The position numbers and the translations under genes were made by a program. The notes under the pieces were generated by a model. The model saw only the letters and a list, made by a program, of their open reading frames with translations. It did no database searches and had not been told where the DNA came from. Shown piece after piece: positions 37,201 through 45,712 of a stretch of 64,000 nt of DNA. Source of the stretch: Streptomyces noursei ATCC 11455 (GTDB lineage Bacteria > Actinomycetota > Actinomycetes > Streptomycetales > Streptomycetaceae); assembly GCF_001704275.1 (NCBI RefSeq), contig NZ_CP011533.1, positions 9,751,885-9,815,884 of the forward strand, given 5' to 3'. Every line of letters starts with the position of its first letter. Within the stretch, counting starts at the first letter, position 1.

Positions 37201-38747
37201 AACTCCCGCCGGTACGTCTCCACCGGCCCGCACCCAGCCGCCAACGCCCAGCCGCGCGCCACGACGTTCACCGCCAACGGCTGTTCGCTACGCCGCTGCT
37301 CCCACTTCTCCATTACGACCCGGGCCTGGCGGCGTGCTTCGCTCCGATTCCGTTCGGCCACCATCAGCAGCAACGCCCGTCGCAACTCGGCCGCCTCAGG
37401 GCCGGCCGGCACGCGGCCGTCCCGGAGCATTGCCTCCAAAGCCCGCATATCCCGCCACGGGCGGAGCGTGTACATCCCGATCCGGCTGCCGGTCAGAGCC
37501 CGCCAGGCGGCAGCCACCATGTCTCCGCGCTCACCGCGCCGCACCCTGGCGCCCGGAACGTCCAGCGCACGCCCCTCCTCCGCCACCTCCTCATGCCCCG
37601 CCGCCCCCGCAAGCTCGATTACCGCGCGGTCCCGCGCATCCCACAGCCCCTCCCACACCTCACCTTCCGCCGTGGACTGCTCAAACCGTCGCTCGCGCTC
37701 GGCGTCGAACACCGCGCCCCACTGCTCACGCGCCACCCCCACAAATGCCGGAGCATCCGCGTACCGGCGCACGTACTCGGAGAGGATCCCTCGCACCTGC
37801 CCGAGGAACGTCTCCAGGTTCATACCCGGAGCGGCAGCAAGACGTTCGGCGTCCCGCCGCGCCACCTCGGCCTGAGCGGCCGCCAGCAACGGAGCGAACA
37901 GTTCATCCGCCTCAGGCGCCAACAGGGCCTTCTCCAAACGGTCGGCCGCGTCCACGGCCAACTGCGCCAGCCGGGCCACACGCCGCGCCATCTCAAACGC
38001 CCGACGCGCATCCGGCACCAGGCCGCGAGCCTCCGTGTCCGACACATCAAACATCAGCGCCTCGACCACATCCCGAGCCCGGCACGCGATCCGATACGCC
38101 GCCCGGTAATGCGGGCCCCCCTCCAACTCCGCCTGCGCCACCCACGCAGCCTCGCCGCGCCGTGCGGTCACCGCATCCAACGCCACCTGCGCCCGCTCCA
38201 GCGCCCCCGCCGCATCCGCCGAACGCTCCCCAGCCACCTCACACCAGTGGCCAGCGTCCCGCCCCTGCGCCGTACGCTGCTCCCGCTCCCCCGTGCGGTC
38301 CACCAGCGTCCATGCCTCATCTCGGACGCGGGCAAGCATGTCCCGATACCCGCAGCCGGAGTGCACCACCGTCACGGAACCATCGGGCTCCACACACCCC
38401 ATCGTCCCCGACCCCCACCGACTGCCGTTCCACACAGCCTCGGCCACCACATCCGTCATCTGAAGATCACCACGCCCATCCGGCGCCAGCCACAACCCTT
38501 TCATCACCAGACGCCAGCACCGCGCACTGTCACGCCACACGGAGCACTCCCACCCCCGCGCCTGCGCCTTACGCCCCAACGACCCCAGATTCCGCGGGGC
38601 GCCATCCGATACCGCCTGCGCCACCATGTCCACCCCAGCCACCTCGGCCCCCTCCGCCGACACCAACACCGGCGCAATATCTGTCTGGTCCTGTTGCCCC
38701 TGCGGGCCGTCATATCCATGTGCTGCACGATCGGAGTAGTCGCTCAC
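34290..38747 (-). CDS. Giant unknown plasmid protein (about 1485 aa), 3' end cut by IS21
   Basis: A very long protein of unknown family. It combines a WGSGTMGCVEPDGS-type beta domain, a long helical stretch (residues 180-420, alanine- and arginine-rich), several repeated small alpha/beta modules, an acidic linker (SEETSEPEETEGPQ) and a possible zinc site (CDICHGRFGLL with WCLGRY). No nucleotide-binding motif is seen. The start is taken as GTG at 38747 behind AAAGGA, because the upstream alternative at 38804 lies within a strong hairpin. The last three codons and the stop come from the IS21 end; without the IS the frame would run a few codons longer. Confidence 0.65.
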   Translation of the reverse strand: MSDYSDRAAHGYDGPQGQQDQTDIAPVLVSAEGAEVAGVDMVAQAVSDGAPRNLGSLGRKAQARGWECSVWRDSARCWRLVMKGLWLAPDGRGDLQMTDVVAEAVWNGSRWGSGTMGCVEPDGSVTVVHSGCGYRDMLARVRDEAWTLVDRTGEREQRTAQGRDAGHWCEVAGERSADAAGALERAQVALDAVTARRGEAAWVAQAELEGGPHYRAAYRIACRARDVVEALMFDVSDTEARGLVPDARRAFEMARRVARLAQLAVDAADRLEKALLAPEADELFAPLLAAAQAEVARRDAERLAAAPGMNLETFLGQVRGILSEYVRRYADAPAFVGVAREQWGAVFDAERERRFEQSTAEGEVWEGLWDARDRAVIELAGAAGHEEVAEEGRALDVPGARVRRGERGDMVAAAWRALTGSRIGMYTLRPWRDMRALEAMLRDGRVPAGPEAAELRRALLLMVAERNRSEARRQARVVMEKWEQRRSEQPLAVNVVARGWALAAGCGPVETYRRELRAGWARITWFKAAFPCPVVRVEGRRVVVTPVGADVSAGMLAHRAAQVWASAAAAPMGEEHDPTFPRWVSSSSREIEWGVRQREKRSAVEREEAAANARAEATLQVGAWLGEVVPGAVLGSVEVAAPVERNGHEGLIEYHEQRGGEGPFRVMCRCPGMGTRGQFMDGDRVLRFATAQAARDAFAEHAAPAPVAGPEGAAPGVMTDRERANVLRWQARLPEVLRAIDAGAVKVTTSGKWRIRKGAPVLLRDMGWATGHGLAGITVPEDDAAPLSVELTTKGHEALAVWDAHQPPQPGPEPAPQGAPRVDVARCKRAVINAAGGAATAVLRLTDGRWKELHAVDLTPPGEARWFVRGAMDPGAVKAANAALASLGLVAEWGDAGYDGPFKGRTARLSAAPEVKSAPEPAPVPVRAEAVVTEDVDAARYDLPTGYVQLRQVAQQQGWSFRAHPGIVVKAPDRDAVPAPEASEETSEPEETEGPQSTAPAGPGRQAVPLHAFAGAPSDELIALGCVVTGANEGGRCDICHGRFGLLIEGEQDGTRFQADRWCLGRYTDAPAQAAQMGADDHEDLAVAFAGRTWGEIVESSRKASAAQREWVHLERMAYVAWWVRAIPADAMDTPAVGCGEEMTRTGEADGYASIMTTAYGHTYRIETNHRLKKPFVVKNGDGRKVGAASDRGNVWAMVRQDSETRMLAAADDHVQRALVGAPQGKSDEGWEITYGGWQSYGMERYGEQFVVWEGPGYGHDPKTRRLVGIADSKPAAHQLVVQAYNATRARLAELAEQDRKAREAVKVPEAGADDAAEVVTPIPAHSPGSHCGDDEHGPVRDADSGVERVGRPVGDGAETEDGDEGSEMLPADPETGAPEQSIAERERWYPDYMDAVGIVPRLGWSEKVAEVAGWAAAGRLTMDTDGVVRLDGGRAVSGPRVRLLATGGFVRLPVQGHCGPVQATADGKRAAYLATLHTSGWLCS

Positions 38748-38790
38748 TTCTGCATCCTTTTGGTTCAGCTGGCGGAGTACCGGGCACAAT

Positions 38791-38821
38791 GCAGCCCCGG
38801 CCATGTTCCGGCCGGGGCTGC
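38791..38821 (-). terminator. Strong hairpin terminator
   Basis: A 12-bp perfect GC stem (GCAGCCCCGGCC / GGCCGGGGCTGC) with a 7-base loop, just downstream of the 72-aa gene and upstream of the giant gene on the minus strand. There is no long U tract. Confidence 0.65.
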
Positions 38822-38853
38822 GTCGAATCCGTCTGGTTCACGGCGTGGGTGGT

Positions 38854-39072
38854 TCAGTTCGATTCCTCCCCCTTGATCTCCTCCAAGGCGAGTTCGAGTT
38901 TTCCGAGGGCGTAGTACTTGAGGCGCCGCAGATCCTTGGTGATCTCTGTGGTATTGACGGGAGCTTCGGTGACCGTCGGGTCGTGTTTCATCAGCACGTC
39001 CAACAGGGTCTTCTCCGCCTCCTCCAGCATCTCGACGATGCTCTGATTGATCTTGGGTCGCTTGCGGGCCAC
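38854..39072 (-). CDS. Small charged helical protein (72 aa)
   Basis: The start is GTG at 39072, two bases after the upstream stop, with its ribosome site (AAGGAAGG) inside the upstream gene's last codons. The product begins MARKRPKINQ and is almost entirely helical and charged (EMLEEAEKTLLDVLMK, LRRLKYYALGKLELALEEIK), consistent with a coiled-coil dimer. The family is unknown. It ends the local transcript just before the hairpin at 38791. Confidence 0.55.
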   Translation of the reverse strand: MARKRPKINQSIVEMLEEAEKTLLDVLMKHDPTVTEAPVNTTEITKDLRRLKYYALGKLELALEEIKGEESN

Positions 39073-39074
39073 GG

Positions 39075-39356
39075 TCAGCCTTCCTTGTACGCCGTGATCG
39101 AGGCGTGCCCTGCGACCGCCATTTCTTCGGCGTGCAGGACAATGGGGTGAAGGTGCTGGTAGCAAGCGAACTCGTTCCTGCGCTCGCCGAGGCCGGGAAT
39201 CCCTGTACGGTTCACCGTGTACGTCACGACGTGATCCGGTCGCATGATGCAGCGCGCCTCGTCACCCGGAAATCCCCCGCAGGTTGGGCGGGTATCCTGC
39301 TTGATCTCGATCTCGGTGGCGGTGGTACTAAGCCACGCCTTTGTCGTGTACTTCAT
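39075..39356 (-). CDS. Small Cys/His protein (93 aa)
   Basis: ATG at 39356 follows GGAGGATC at good spacing. The product has spaced Cys and His residues (TCGGFPGDEARCIMRPDH and, later, CYQHLH) that could form one zinc site. It is directly coupled to the 72-aa gene downstream. Nothing identifies a family. A strong terminator lies upstream at 39397-39430, so this pair needs its own promoter or readthrough. Confidence 0.55.
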   Translation of the reverse strand: MKYTTKAWLSTTATEIEIKQDTRPTCGGFPGDEARCIMRPDHVVTYTVNRTGIPGLGERRNEFACYQHLHPIVLHAEEMAVAGHASITAYKEG

Positions 39357-39396
39357 GGTGATTCGGATCCTCCTTCTGCCGGGGGTTACCGGACAC

Positions 39397-39430
39397 AAAA
39401 GCGGGCCGTTCCCCGAAGGGAGCGGCCCGC
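39397..39430 (-). terminator. Intrinsic terminator
   Basis: Minus-strand GCGGGCCG...CGGCCCGC stem followed by TTTT, between the genes ending at 39449 and starting at 39356. Confidence 0.75.
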
Positions 39431-39448
39431 CGTCGAATTCGTCTTGTC

Positions 39449-39751
39449 CTACGCGTCGGTGGAAACGGAATTTCCGTCGATCCGGGTTCCGTCGGGGTAC
39501 ACCTTGGGCAACAGTTCGAGATCGCCACTCAGCTTGTTTTGCAGCTCTCCGAGAAAATTCCGAACTGCCTTATCAAATTCTGTATCCGAACCGTCGACCT
39601 CGCTCGCGCACTTCGCGCATACGCGGTTGAGGAGATCCCCTCCGATACCCCGGATCTCGAACGTGGGCGTGTCGGATGCATCGACGTCGATGAACACAAC
39701 GGGCGCCATCTCGAAGTTGGTGCTCGTGCACCCCTTGAAGCCACACTGCAT
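39449..39751 (-). CDS. Small zinc-ribbon-like protein (100 aa)
   Basis: The start ATG at 39751 lies behind AAGGAGAAGAG. The N-terminus MQCGFKGCTSTNFEM and the later RVCAKCASEV give two cysteine pairs, as in a zinc ribbon. The C-terminal half is helical then beta. No family is recognised. It is followed by an intrinsic terminator, so the transcript ends here. Confidence 0.6.
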   Translation of the reverse strand: MQCGFKGCTSTNFEMAPVVFIDVDASDTPTFEIRGIGGDLLNRVCAKCASEVDGSDTEFDKAVRNFLGELQNKLSGDLELLPKVYPDGTRIDGNSVSTDA

Positions 39752-39829
39752 GCTCTTCTCCTTCCTCGTTGCGGGCGCCTGTTGGCCGCCACGGCGACTC
39801 CACGTCGCTGACGCGGAGCGCCGAAGCAG

Positions 39830-40414
39830 TCAGCAGGTGGTGGCCTTCCGAACGTCGTTCCAGCCGTAGAGGCCGGTGGGTACGCCCGCGTTCCACTCAC
39901 ACAGTCGGGCATCGACCGGGTCAGCTTCCTGATCAGTGATGAAGTGGGTGATGGCCACCTCACGCGCGTACGAGAATTCGCCGTCGGCCACGTAGGAGTA
40001 CCGGCCTCGTGCAGGGTCGTTGGGGAAGTCGAAGGTGAATTCCCAGACTCCTTCGCCGTCCGGTACTTCGGTGGTCCAGGGGTCGGACTCGGCCATGAAG
40101 GCGGCTTCCCTATTGAGCCAGTCGAAGTCCTTGAAGTCGTCCTTGTGCACTAGGCGTGCGATGAAGAACTGAGCCCGGTCCAGAGAGAAGGTGGACACGA
40201 GTTCGTCGGCCGGAATGAGTTCGATGCTCTCCCCCTCCCATACGTAGAAGGCGGCTCGCTGCGGGTCCTCATTCGGCTGGCCCTGGACGGTGAACACGTG
40301 GCCGGCGTCCTCGACCTTCCAGACCTTTCGTTCCTCCATTGCGAGCATGCTGCTGAAGATGCCCGAAACGGGCGGCAGTTCGGTGACGGTCTGGCGTTCA
40401 CGCCAAGCGGTCAT
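39830..40414 (-). CDS. Unknown protein (194 aa or longer)
   Basis: A soluble acidic protein that I do not recognise. ATG at 40414 follows GGGAGAAC. The frame stays open to 40828, and the part just upstream (to about 40530) is also protein-like, including ECDDDCSSCRENN with a possible metal-binding cluster, but it has no start codon of its own. The true N-terminus may therefore be longer or lost to a frameshift. The middle (VWKVEDAGHVFTVQG) and end (CEWNAGVPTGLYGWNDV) are well formed. Confidence 0.55.
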   Translation of the reverse strand: MTAWRERQTVTELPPVSGIFSSMLAMEERKVWKVEDAGHVFTVQGQPNEDPQRAAFYVWEGESIELIPADELVSTFSLDRAQFFIARLVHKDDFKDFDWLNREAAFMAESDPWTTEVPDGEGVWEFTFDFPNDPARGRYSYVADGEFSYAREVAITHFITDQEADPVDARLCEWNAGVPTGLYGWNDVRKATTC

Positions 40415-40734
40415 GATGTTGTTCTCCCGGCAGGAGGAGCAGTCGTCGTCGCACTCGTCGACGTGCGGGACGGTCAGTTCGTCCCGGAAGGCTCCGTACG
40501 TGACGCCCTCCGCGGTCGGCTTCGAGGCCGCCTCTACGGCAGGCCGCCGGCCGACATCCTGGAGGTGGATGGTGTTGGTTGAGGTGTGGCGTGCTGGGGT
40601 GGGGCCGTACCCGGGGCACGATCTGGCTCGGGTACGGCCGGACGGCCGGGGCTCAGCCAGGTACGTCCGACGTCGACGGCGCGGTGGTGGTGAGGGCGCC
40701 GCCGCCTCATTCGGCCAGACGGCACTGGGCAGGG

Positions 40735-41328
40735 TCAGGAACTGGCCTGCGGCTTCTCGGCCAGCGGGGGCGTCACGTCCACCCGCAGGGCGCGCCGTGT
40801 CGCCGTGTTGCTGCTCTCCACCCGCCACACCTTCCAGCCTGCCTCAACGAACGCGGCGGCGACGGTGTCGAGAGCAGAGTTCCGGGCGGTGCGGACGGTC
40901 CGCGACTTACGGGACCTCATGCCCCGCTCGTCCTGCGCACCGTCGATGAACCAGAAGAGTTCCAGCGTCCGCCCCGCCCCGGGCCACATGAACGCGCCCT
41001 GCGGCCCCTCCGGGCTGTGCCACTCCCGGTACAGCATCTTGCGACCGGGAACCGTGGCCACCGGAACTTCGGCCGCCCGCAGGATGTCTATCGCTGCGAT
41101 AACGCCCGGGTCCTGCGCGTACTCCGGCAGGACTCCCACCGCGTCCAGCTCCGCACCTTCACCGCTCACGGCCGGGCGCAGCTCCCCCACCTGGGACTGC
41201 CGCACACCCCCCTCGCCGTGCTTGTCGGGCTCTACCGCTCGATGCGCCGCCTCCAACTCGATGCGCTCCGGCGTACCGCCGTTCACCATCCGCATGGCGT
41301 ACGCCGCCTGCTGCTCGCTGCTGCTCAT
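40735..41328 (-). CDS. Unknown protein (197 aa)
   Basis: ATG at 41328 follows GGAGAGG. The N-terminal helix (EQQAAYAMRMVNGG) is followed by an alpha/beta domain (ELFWFIDGAQDERG, VAAAFVEAGWKVWRVE). There are no Cys clusters or membrane segments. The family is unknown. It is separated from the larger gene at 41524 by about 200 GC-rich bases. Confidence 0.6.
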   Translation of the reverse strand: MSSSEQQAAYAMRMVNGGTPERIELEAAHRAVEPDKHGEGGVRQSQVGELRPAVSGEGAELDAVGVLPEYAQDPGVIAAIDILRAAEVPVATVPGRKMLYREWHSPEGPQGAFMWPGAGRTLELFWFIDGAQDERGMRSRKSRTVRTARNSALDTVAAAFVEAGWKVWRVESSNTATRRALRVDVTPPLAEKPQASS

Positions 41329-41523
41329 CAGGTGTTCCTCTCCTTCGGGTACCGGCCTGCTCTCGCCGGGGATTGCGCCGGGCAGGCCCGGCTAACGTCG
41401 CCGCCCAGCAGGGCGAACAGACGCGGTTTCTGGACTTTCTGAACCGGTCACACGCACGTGGGCGCGTACGGGGCCGCGGGGGCGCCGCCCGACCCGATCG
41501 CCGGGCGGCGCCACGGTGCGGGA

Positions 41524-43254
41524 TCAGACCTGGCTCAGTCCGGCGTACTCGACGGGGACCTCGACGCGGAACAAGTGGTTCAGGGCCTTACGGGCGTTGT
41601 CCGCCGCGTTCAGGCGGCCGTCGAGCCGGGCGATGCGCACGATCAGGGGCGGGTGCGCGGGGATACGGCCCATGGGCGAGTCGACGACCGCCGTGATCCG
41701 GACGAACACCTGCTTCCCGGTCGGCAGCACCGGCCGGCAGTCCACGCGGATGCTGGGCGTGCCGGTCTCGATGGCGGCACGCTCGTCGGGCGTGCCCATG
41801 GTGGCCATGTACGCGCGGGCCGCCGTCCGGATCTCCTCGGCCGTGGCGGGGACGTACGTGCCGCGCATCTGCTCGGCGCGCGGCTCGACAGCCAGGACTG
41901 CCGCGCGGGCGCGCTCGATGGCGGCGCGCGCCTTGTCCCGGGCGGCGGTGCGGCTGGCGAGCCCTTCGGCGGTGCGCAGGGCCTCCCATGCTTCCTCGGT
42001 GGCGTCCCGTGCCGCGCGCAGCTCGGGGTGAAGGCCGGCGGGCGCGGCCAGGGGCAGCGTCTCCAGGTGGCAGGCGATCGTGTGCAGGTCGCGCGGGGAC
42101 TCGCTCAGGGACGCGTCGCGGATGGCCTCGTACGCGGCGAGCGCGGTGAACAGGGGCGCGGCGGTGGCCGGGGGCATCTCGGCGGCGATGGCCTCACGGA
42201 TCGCGGGGTACAGCTCCGGCCGAGGCGGCTTCACGCAGTGGGCGAACGCGGCGCACAGTGCCTCGTCGGTCGGCTCCTCGGTGTGCTGGTCGGCCCACCA
42301 CTTTCCGGCGAACTGCACCGCGTGGCGACGGGTCTTGACGTCGTCGGCCGGGCGCTCCTCGGCGGTGGGGACGGAGCGGCCACCGGTGCAGGGGCCGTCC
42401 CCGTTTGTGGCGTACGGCGTGCCGCAGCCGGGGCAGAAGTCGACGGAGTGGTCAGCGATCAACGCGGTGGGGATGTACCGGGCGGCCTGGTAGCCGTTGG
42501 ACACGTAGACGGTGCCGTCGGTGTCCAGGGTGGTGCGGGCGCGACCGGGGGTGTTGTCGAGCATGCGGCGCTGCACCATAGCGACGCCGCCGCGGTCGAT
42601 GTCGGCCTGGTCGTCGTGGTTGGGCAGGATCCAACGGCCCGCGTCGCGGAGCTGGACGACGTAGTCCGTGTGAGCGAGGACTTCGGCGGGCGTGCGCAGC
42701 TCCTCGCGGGTGAGTTCGCGGCCGGGCATGCCTTCGAGGACGGAGGCGCCAGCGGGAACGGGGTCGGCGGCGAGGACCTCGGCGGCCGAGCGCGCGGCGG
42801 GGGCGGGGGCGGTGCCGTACAGGCGGGCGAGAGAGTCGACCGCAACGATCAGGTGGTGTCCGGGCTCGAACACGCGGGCGTCGCCCATGACGCTGTCAGC
42901 GTGGGTGCGGGTGGTCCACGTGATCTGAACCCACGGGGTGCCGGGGCCGTTGTACGCCTTCACGGTGCCGATGGTGCGGTCTTCCAGGCGGACGGCGGCG
43001 ATCACGTCCATGCCGGGGCGGACCATGTCGGCGCGCACCGGGATCGCGGTTCCGGCGGCGACGGCGGCGTACGTCTCGGCGAAGTAGGCCAGGAGGGCGT
43101 CATCGATCGGGCCGGTGAGTTCCTGGGCGGTCGGGCGCTGCTCCTGCACTGCGTTTGCGCCGTGGCCGTCGGTCCATACATAGCCGCTCGGTTCGCTGTC
43201 GGCTTCGGCCTGGACGGTCACCGCCCGGGCGGTGAAGTGGAAGTCGTCGGGCAT
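41524..43254 (-). CDS. Unknown multidomain protein (576 aa)
   Basis: The ATG at 43254 overlaps the upstream stop in TGATG, so translation is coupled. The N-terminal 150 residues look like a beta-rich domain (GTVKAYNGPGTPWVQITW), the middle has a zinc-knuckle-like CPGCGTPYATNGDGPC, and the C-terminal third is an alanine-rich helical region followed by a beta segment (KQVFVRITAVVDSP). The family is unknown. It is the largest gene of the orphan array. Confidence 0.65.
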   Translation of the reverse strand: MPDDFHFTARAVTVQAEADSEPSGYVWTDGHGANAVQEQRPTAQELTGPIDDALLAYFAETYAAVAAGTAIPVRADMVRPGMDVIAAVRLEDRTIGTVKAYNGPGTPWVQITWTTRTHADSVMGDARVFEPGHHLIVAVDSLARLYGTAPAPAARSAAEVLAADPVPAGASVLEGMPGRELTREELRTPAEVLAHTDYVVQLRDAGRWILPNHDDQADIDRGGVAMVQRRMLDNTPGRARTTLDTDGTVYVSNGYQAARYIPTALIADHSVDFCPGCGTPYATNGDGPCTGGRSVPTAEERPADDVKTRRHAVQFAGKWWADQHTEEPTDEALCAAFAHCVKPPRPELYPAIREAIAAEMPPATAAPLFTALAAYEAIRDASLSESPRDLHTIACHLETLPLAAPAGLHPELRAARDATEEAWEALRTAEGLASRTAARDKARAAIERARAAVLAVEPRAEQMRGTYVPATAEEIRTAARAYMATMGTPDERAAIETGTPSIRVDCRPVLPTGKQVFVRITAVVDSPMGRIPAHPPLIVRIARLDGRLNAADNARKALNHLFRVEVPVEYAGLSQV

Positions 43255-43709
43255 CACTGGTGCCCGTATTCTTCTCTGACCATGGTTAGGAACTTGACGC
43301 TGAGCGTGTTGTGCACGACGCCGAGGATCTTGTCCCCGTGCCGGTCGTGGATGACCTCGTGGCCGCGCTTGGCGATGGACGCGGACAGGTAGAACCGCCG
43401 GCCCTGGTACTCGCGGTAGAGGCAGTTCGCCGACTCCGGAAACGGCTCGCAATTGCAGATCGGGTCGACCGTATCGAGGATGACGTCCCCCGGTCCCTGG
43501 CCGATCGGCAGGAGGCTCGCGAGCTGGACGCGGATGATCTGGTCCCGCTGCTCAGGATCACCAGGCCGTGTCATGTCGGCTGAATCGACGATGCTGCGCG
43601 TCCTGCGCACGATGTCGGGGCGCTCCTTCGAGTGCCAGTTCACGGCATATTTCGTGAGGACCGATCCCGCTTCCTCGGTGTCAGCCGGCTCGGGCTCATT
43701 GGGTTCCAT
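43254..43709 (-). CDS. Unknown protein with Cys cluster (151 aa)
   Basis: An acidic N-terminus leads into a compact domain with CNCEPFPESANC followed by YQGRRFYLSASI, perhaps one metal site. The stop overlaps the next start by one base (TGATG). The start is ATG at 43709. A terminator at 43761-43793 lies upstream, so a promoter is expected in the short gap between. Confidence 0.6.
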   Translation of the reverse strand: MEPNEPEPADTEEAGSVLTKYAVNWHSKERPDIVRRTRSIVDSADMTRPGDPEQRDQIIRVQLASLLPIGQGPGDVILDTVDPICNCEPFPESANCLYREYQGRRFYLSASIAKRGHEVIHDRHGDKILGVVHNTLSVKFLTMVREEYGHQ

Positions 43710-43760
43710 TGCGTTGTCCTTTCGTGGTTCCTCGGTCGGGCGGTTTCCCGAGCATGGAAA

Positions 43761-43793
43761 AGCGGCCCACCCGGATTTGGATGAGCCGCCGCT
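43761..43793 (-). terminator. Probable intrinsic terminator
   Basis: On the minus strand AGCGGC...GCCGCT pairs around a loop and is followed by TTTTCC. Confidence 0.6.
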
Positions 43794-43821
43794 GTCTTGG
43801 GGCGTACGTCGCGCCGGGATG

Positions 43822-44439
43822 TCAGTCCTCGGCGCGTTCGACCGTGACGATGTAGGCCATGTCCTCGGCGTCGCGCCACTCGCCGATCACGCGCCACCCG
43901 GCCTCGCTCAGAAGCTGCTCGGCCTCGTGCCGGCCGTCCTCGGGGTCCCCGTCTTCGGCGGTCACCGTGGTCAGCGCGCGGAAGGCAGCGGGCGTGGGGT
44001 AGTCGGGCGACCACGCCCGCTCGTCGCCCGGATGCTCGCCAATCAACTTGTCCTGCCACACGGCGACTTCCATGCGCGGCTGGGAGAGGTGACCGATGCC
44101 GTAGGTCATCCAGGCGCTGAAGTGAGGGCGGCTGGACCAGTCAGCCTCGCGCTCGTTCTCCAGGTCCCAGCGCTTGAACATCGCGCCGAGCTGAGCGTAG
44201 ACGTGGCGGGCTTGCGCCTCGTCCAGGGACAACGTCCCACCTCGGGGCCGGCCGTCCTCGTCGGGGGCGATCGGCGCGTAGTACTCGAAGCCGGAGCGGA
44301 AGCGGGCAATGTCGCCGATGATCAGCTCATGACGCCCGTTCAACGACTGCTCCAGCGGCGGCAGGTGGCTGCGGTCGATGTCTCGGATGCTCGGCAGCGT
44401 GCGCAGGTCGATGATGCCGCGGTCGGTCTGGGGCTCCAT
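43822..44439 (-). CDS. Unknown protein (205 aa)
   Basis: The ATG at 44439 overlaps the preceding stop (TGATG). The product is acidic and mixed alpha/beta, with ARFRSGFEYYAPIAPDE and HFSAWMTYGIGHLSQPRMEV and a C-terminal EAGWRVIGEWRDAEDMAYIV strand-helix unit like those ending other proteins of this array. No family is recognised. The transcript ends at the terminator just downstream. Confidence 0.6.
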   Translation of the reverse strand: MEPQTDRGIIDLRTLPSIRDIDRSHLPPLEQSLNGRHELIIGDIARFRSGFEYYAPIAPDEDGRPRGGTLSLDEAQARHVYAQLGAMFKRWDLENEREADWSSRPHFSAWMTYGIGHLSQPRMEVAVWQDKLIGEHPGDERAWSPDYPTPAAFRALTTVTAEDGDPEDGRHEAEQLLSEAGWRVIGEWRDAEDMAYIVTVERAED

Positions 44440-44699
44440 CAGTTGAATTCCTCTTCCTCGTCGGGGTCTATCGGACCGAAATGCGGGGCGTTGGGGTCGC
44501 CGAGGGTTACCAACTCATCGTCACCGCAACGCCAGTTGGTAGTGCTGGAGTCGAACCAGGGCTCCTCGTCACCGAGCCAGCGTGGGTCCCACACGACCTC
44601 GTGATCATCTCGGGTGTAGTGGATCTTCGCCTGCCGCTGGATTCCGTCCTTGTCGATCCAGGTGTGTATCCACGCGTCCCACCGTACCGGCGTGCTCAT
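44439..44699 (-). CDS. Small Trp-rich acidic protein (86 aa)
   Basis: The start ATG at 44699 lies behind AAAGAGGA. Eight tryptophans in 86 residues (RWDAWIHTWIDKDG, DPRWLGDEEPWFD) and an acidic tail (DPDEEEEF) suggest a small beta domain. The stop overlaps the next gene. The frame extends upstream to 44834, but that part is not protein-like. The family is unknown. Confidence 0.55.
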   Translation of the reverse strand: MSTPVRWDAWIHTWIDKDGIQRQAKIHYTRDDHEVVWDPRWLGDEEPWFDSSTTNWRCGDDELVTLGDPNAPHFGPIDPDEEEEFN

Positions 44700-44733
44700 C
44701 AGTCCTCTTTCCGTGGTTCCTTGGTCGGGTGGG

Positions 44734-45603
44734 TCAGGATGCGTATGCGCTGAGGACCGTGTACGCCTGGGCGACGGAGGCGTTGCGCAGCCACACAGCA
44801 GCCCACGTCCGGCTCCGGGTTCCGGTTTCTTCACGCGTCACGGCCAGGGCATGCCGGATGGTGAGAACGCCACTGACGTCTTGCAGGTCGGTGTACCTGG
44901 GCATGTCGCTGACGACATGCTTCGCGATCAGGCCCGGGAAGGTCACGGCGAGCGTGGCGCGGTATTCCTTCGGAAGGTTCTCGACGCCCTTCATGGGAGT
45001 GCCGAGGACCGGCCGGATGCCCTGCGTGATTCGTGCCGCCTCCCGGACGGACAAGTGCGGGAGGCGGATCTCCACACGGGTGCTGTCGTCGGTCGGGGCG
45101 GTGATGATCACATGGAGGGGACGTCGTTCTCCGTCTTCGTACTCCCGGATTGATACATTCAGCCGCTCTCGCTTGTACTCGATAGTCGTCCGCTCGGTGT
45201 GAGGCCGGGCGATGGCGTTGATTCCCGCATCCCGCAGCGGCAAGGAGAGCACCCGCAGGCCGGCCACTGCGTCCTCCCGTCCGAAGTGCGGCAGGATCTC
45301 GGTGCGGATGGCCTGCACCGTCCGCTGGACACTGACTGAGCGGTCGTCGGCCGTCTCGATCACGGCGGTGACATCTTCCAGCGGCCTGAGCTTGTCGCGG
45401 CTGATCGACACATGCGCGGTGAGAAGGACTCGGTCCGCGCCGTCGTCCAGGGCGATTCGGAATCCGATGGGGTGCACGACGATCGCGGAACTCAAGATGC
45501 CCTCGACCCGCCACTCCGGGCCGAGCATGGCGGCTGTCTCATACGCGATCAGGCGGAGCGGTTCAGAAACGAGCCGCATATCGTTCCAGATGGGGTCGGA
45601 CAT
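44734..45603 (-). CDS. Unknown protein (289 aa)
   Basis: The start is taken as ATG at 45603, behind TAGGAGAACCC. The protein seems to contain two similar alpha/beta halves, each with a VHPIGFRIALDDGADRV- or RPLHVIITAPTDDSTRVEI-like strand set, so an internal duplication is possible. No family is known. It is preceded by a terminator and the 44-nt tRNA-like element. Confidence 0.6.
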   Translation of the reverse strand: MSDPIWNDMRLVSEPLRLIAYETAAMLGPEWRVEGILSSAIVVHPIGFRIALDDGADRVLLTAHVSISRDKLRPLEDVTAVIETADDRSVSVQRTVQAIRTEILPHFGREDAVAGLRVLSLPLRDAGINAIARPHTERTTIEYKRERLNVSIREYEDGERRPLHVIITAPTDDSTRVEIRLPHLSVREAARITQGIRPVLGTPMKGVENLPKEYRATLAVTFPGLIAKHVVSDMPRYTDLQDVSGVLTIRHALAVTREETGTRSRTWAAVWLRNASVAQAYTVLSAYAS

Positions 45604-45648
45604 GGGTTCTCCTAACTTGCGCTTCATCCCACTTGGTGCACGGGCATG

Positions 45649-45680
45649 AAAAATGCGGCCTGCCGATTGGCGAGCCGCTG
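45649..45680 (-). terminator. Intrinsic terminator
   Basis: A minus-strand GCGGC...GCCGC hairpin with a second short inner stem, followed by ATTTTT. It lies between the tRNA-like element and the gene starting at 45603. Confidence 0.7.
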
Positions 45681-45712
45681 CGTTTCTGCTGCGTCCATGG
45701 CTGAACGCATGG

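Noticed and set aside
37074..38914. Two long + strand frames (600 and over 500 codons)
   Set aside because: They are Pro/Arg/Ala-rich shadows antisense to the giant gene and have no ribosome sites.
44536..44560. A T-loop-like sequence (TTCGACT between short stems) on the minus strand
   Set aside because: It lies inside the coding sequence of the gene at 44439, one stem pair fails, and no acceptor stem surrounds it.
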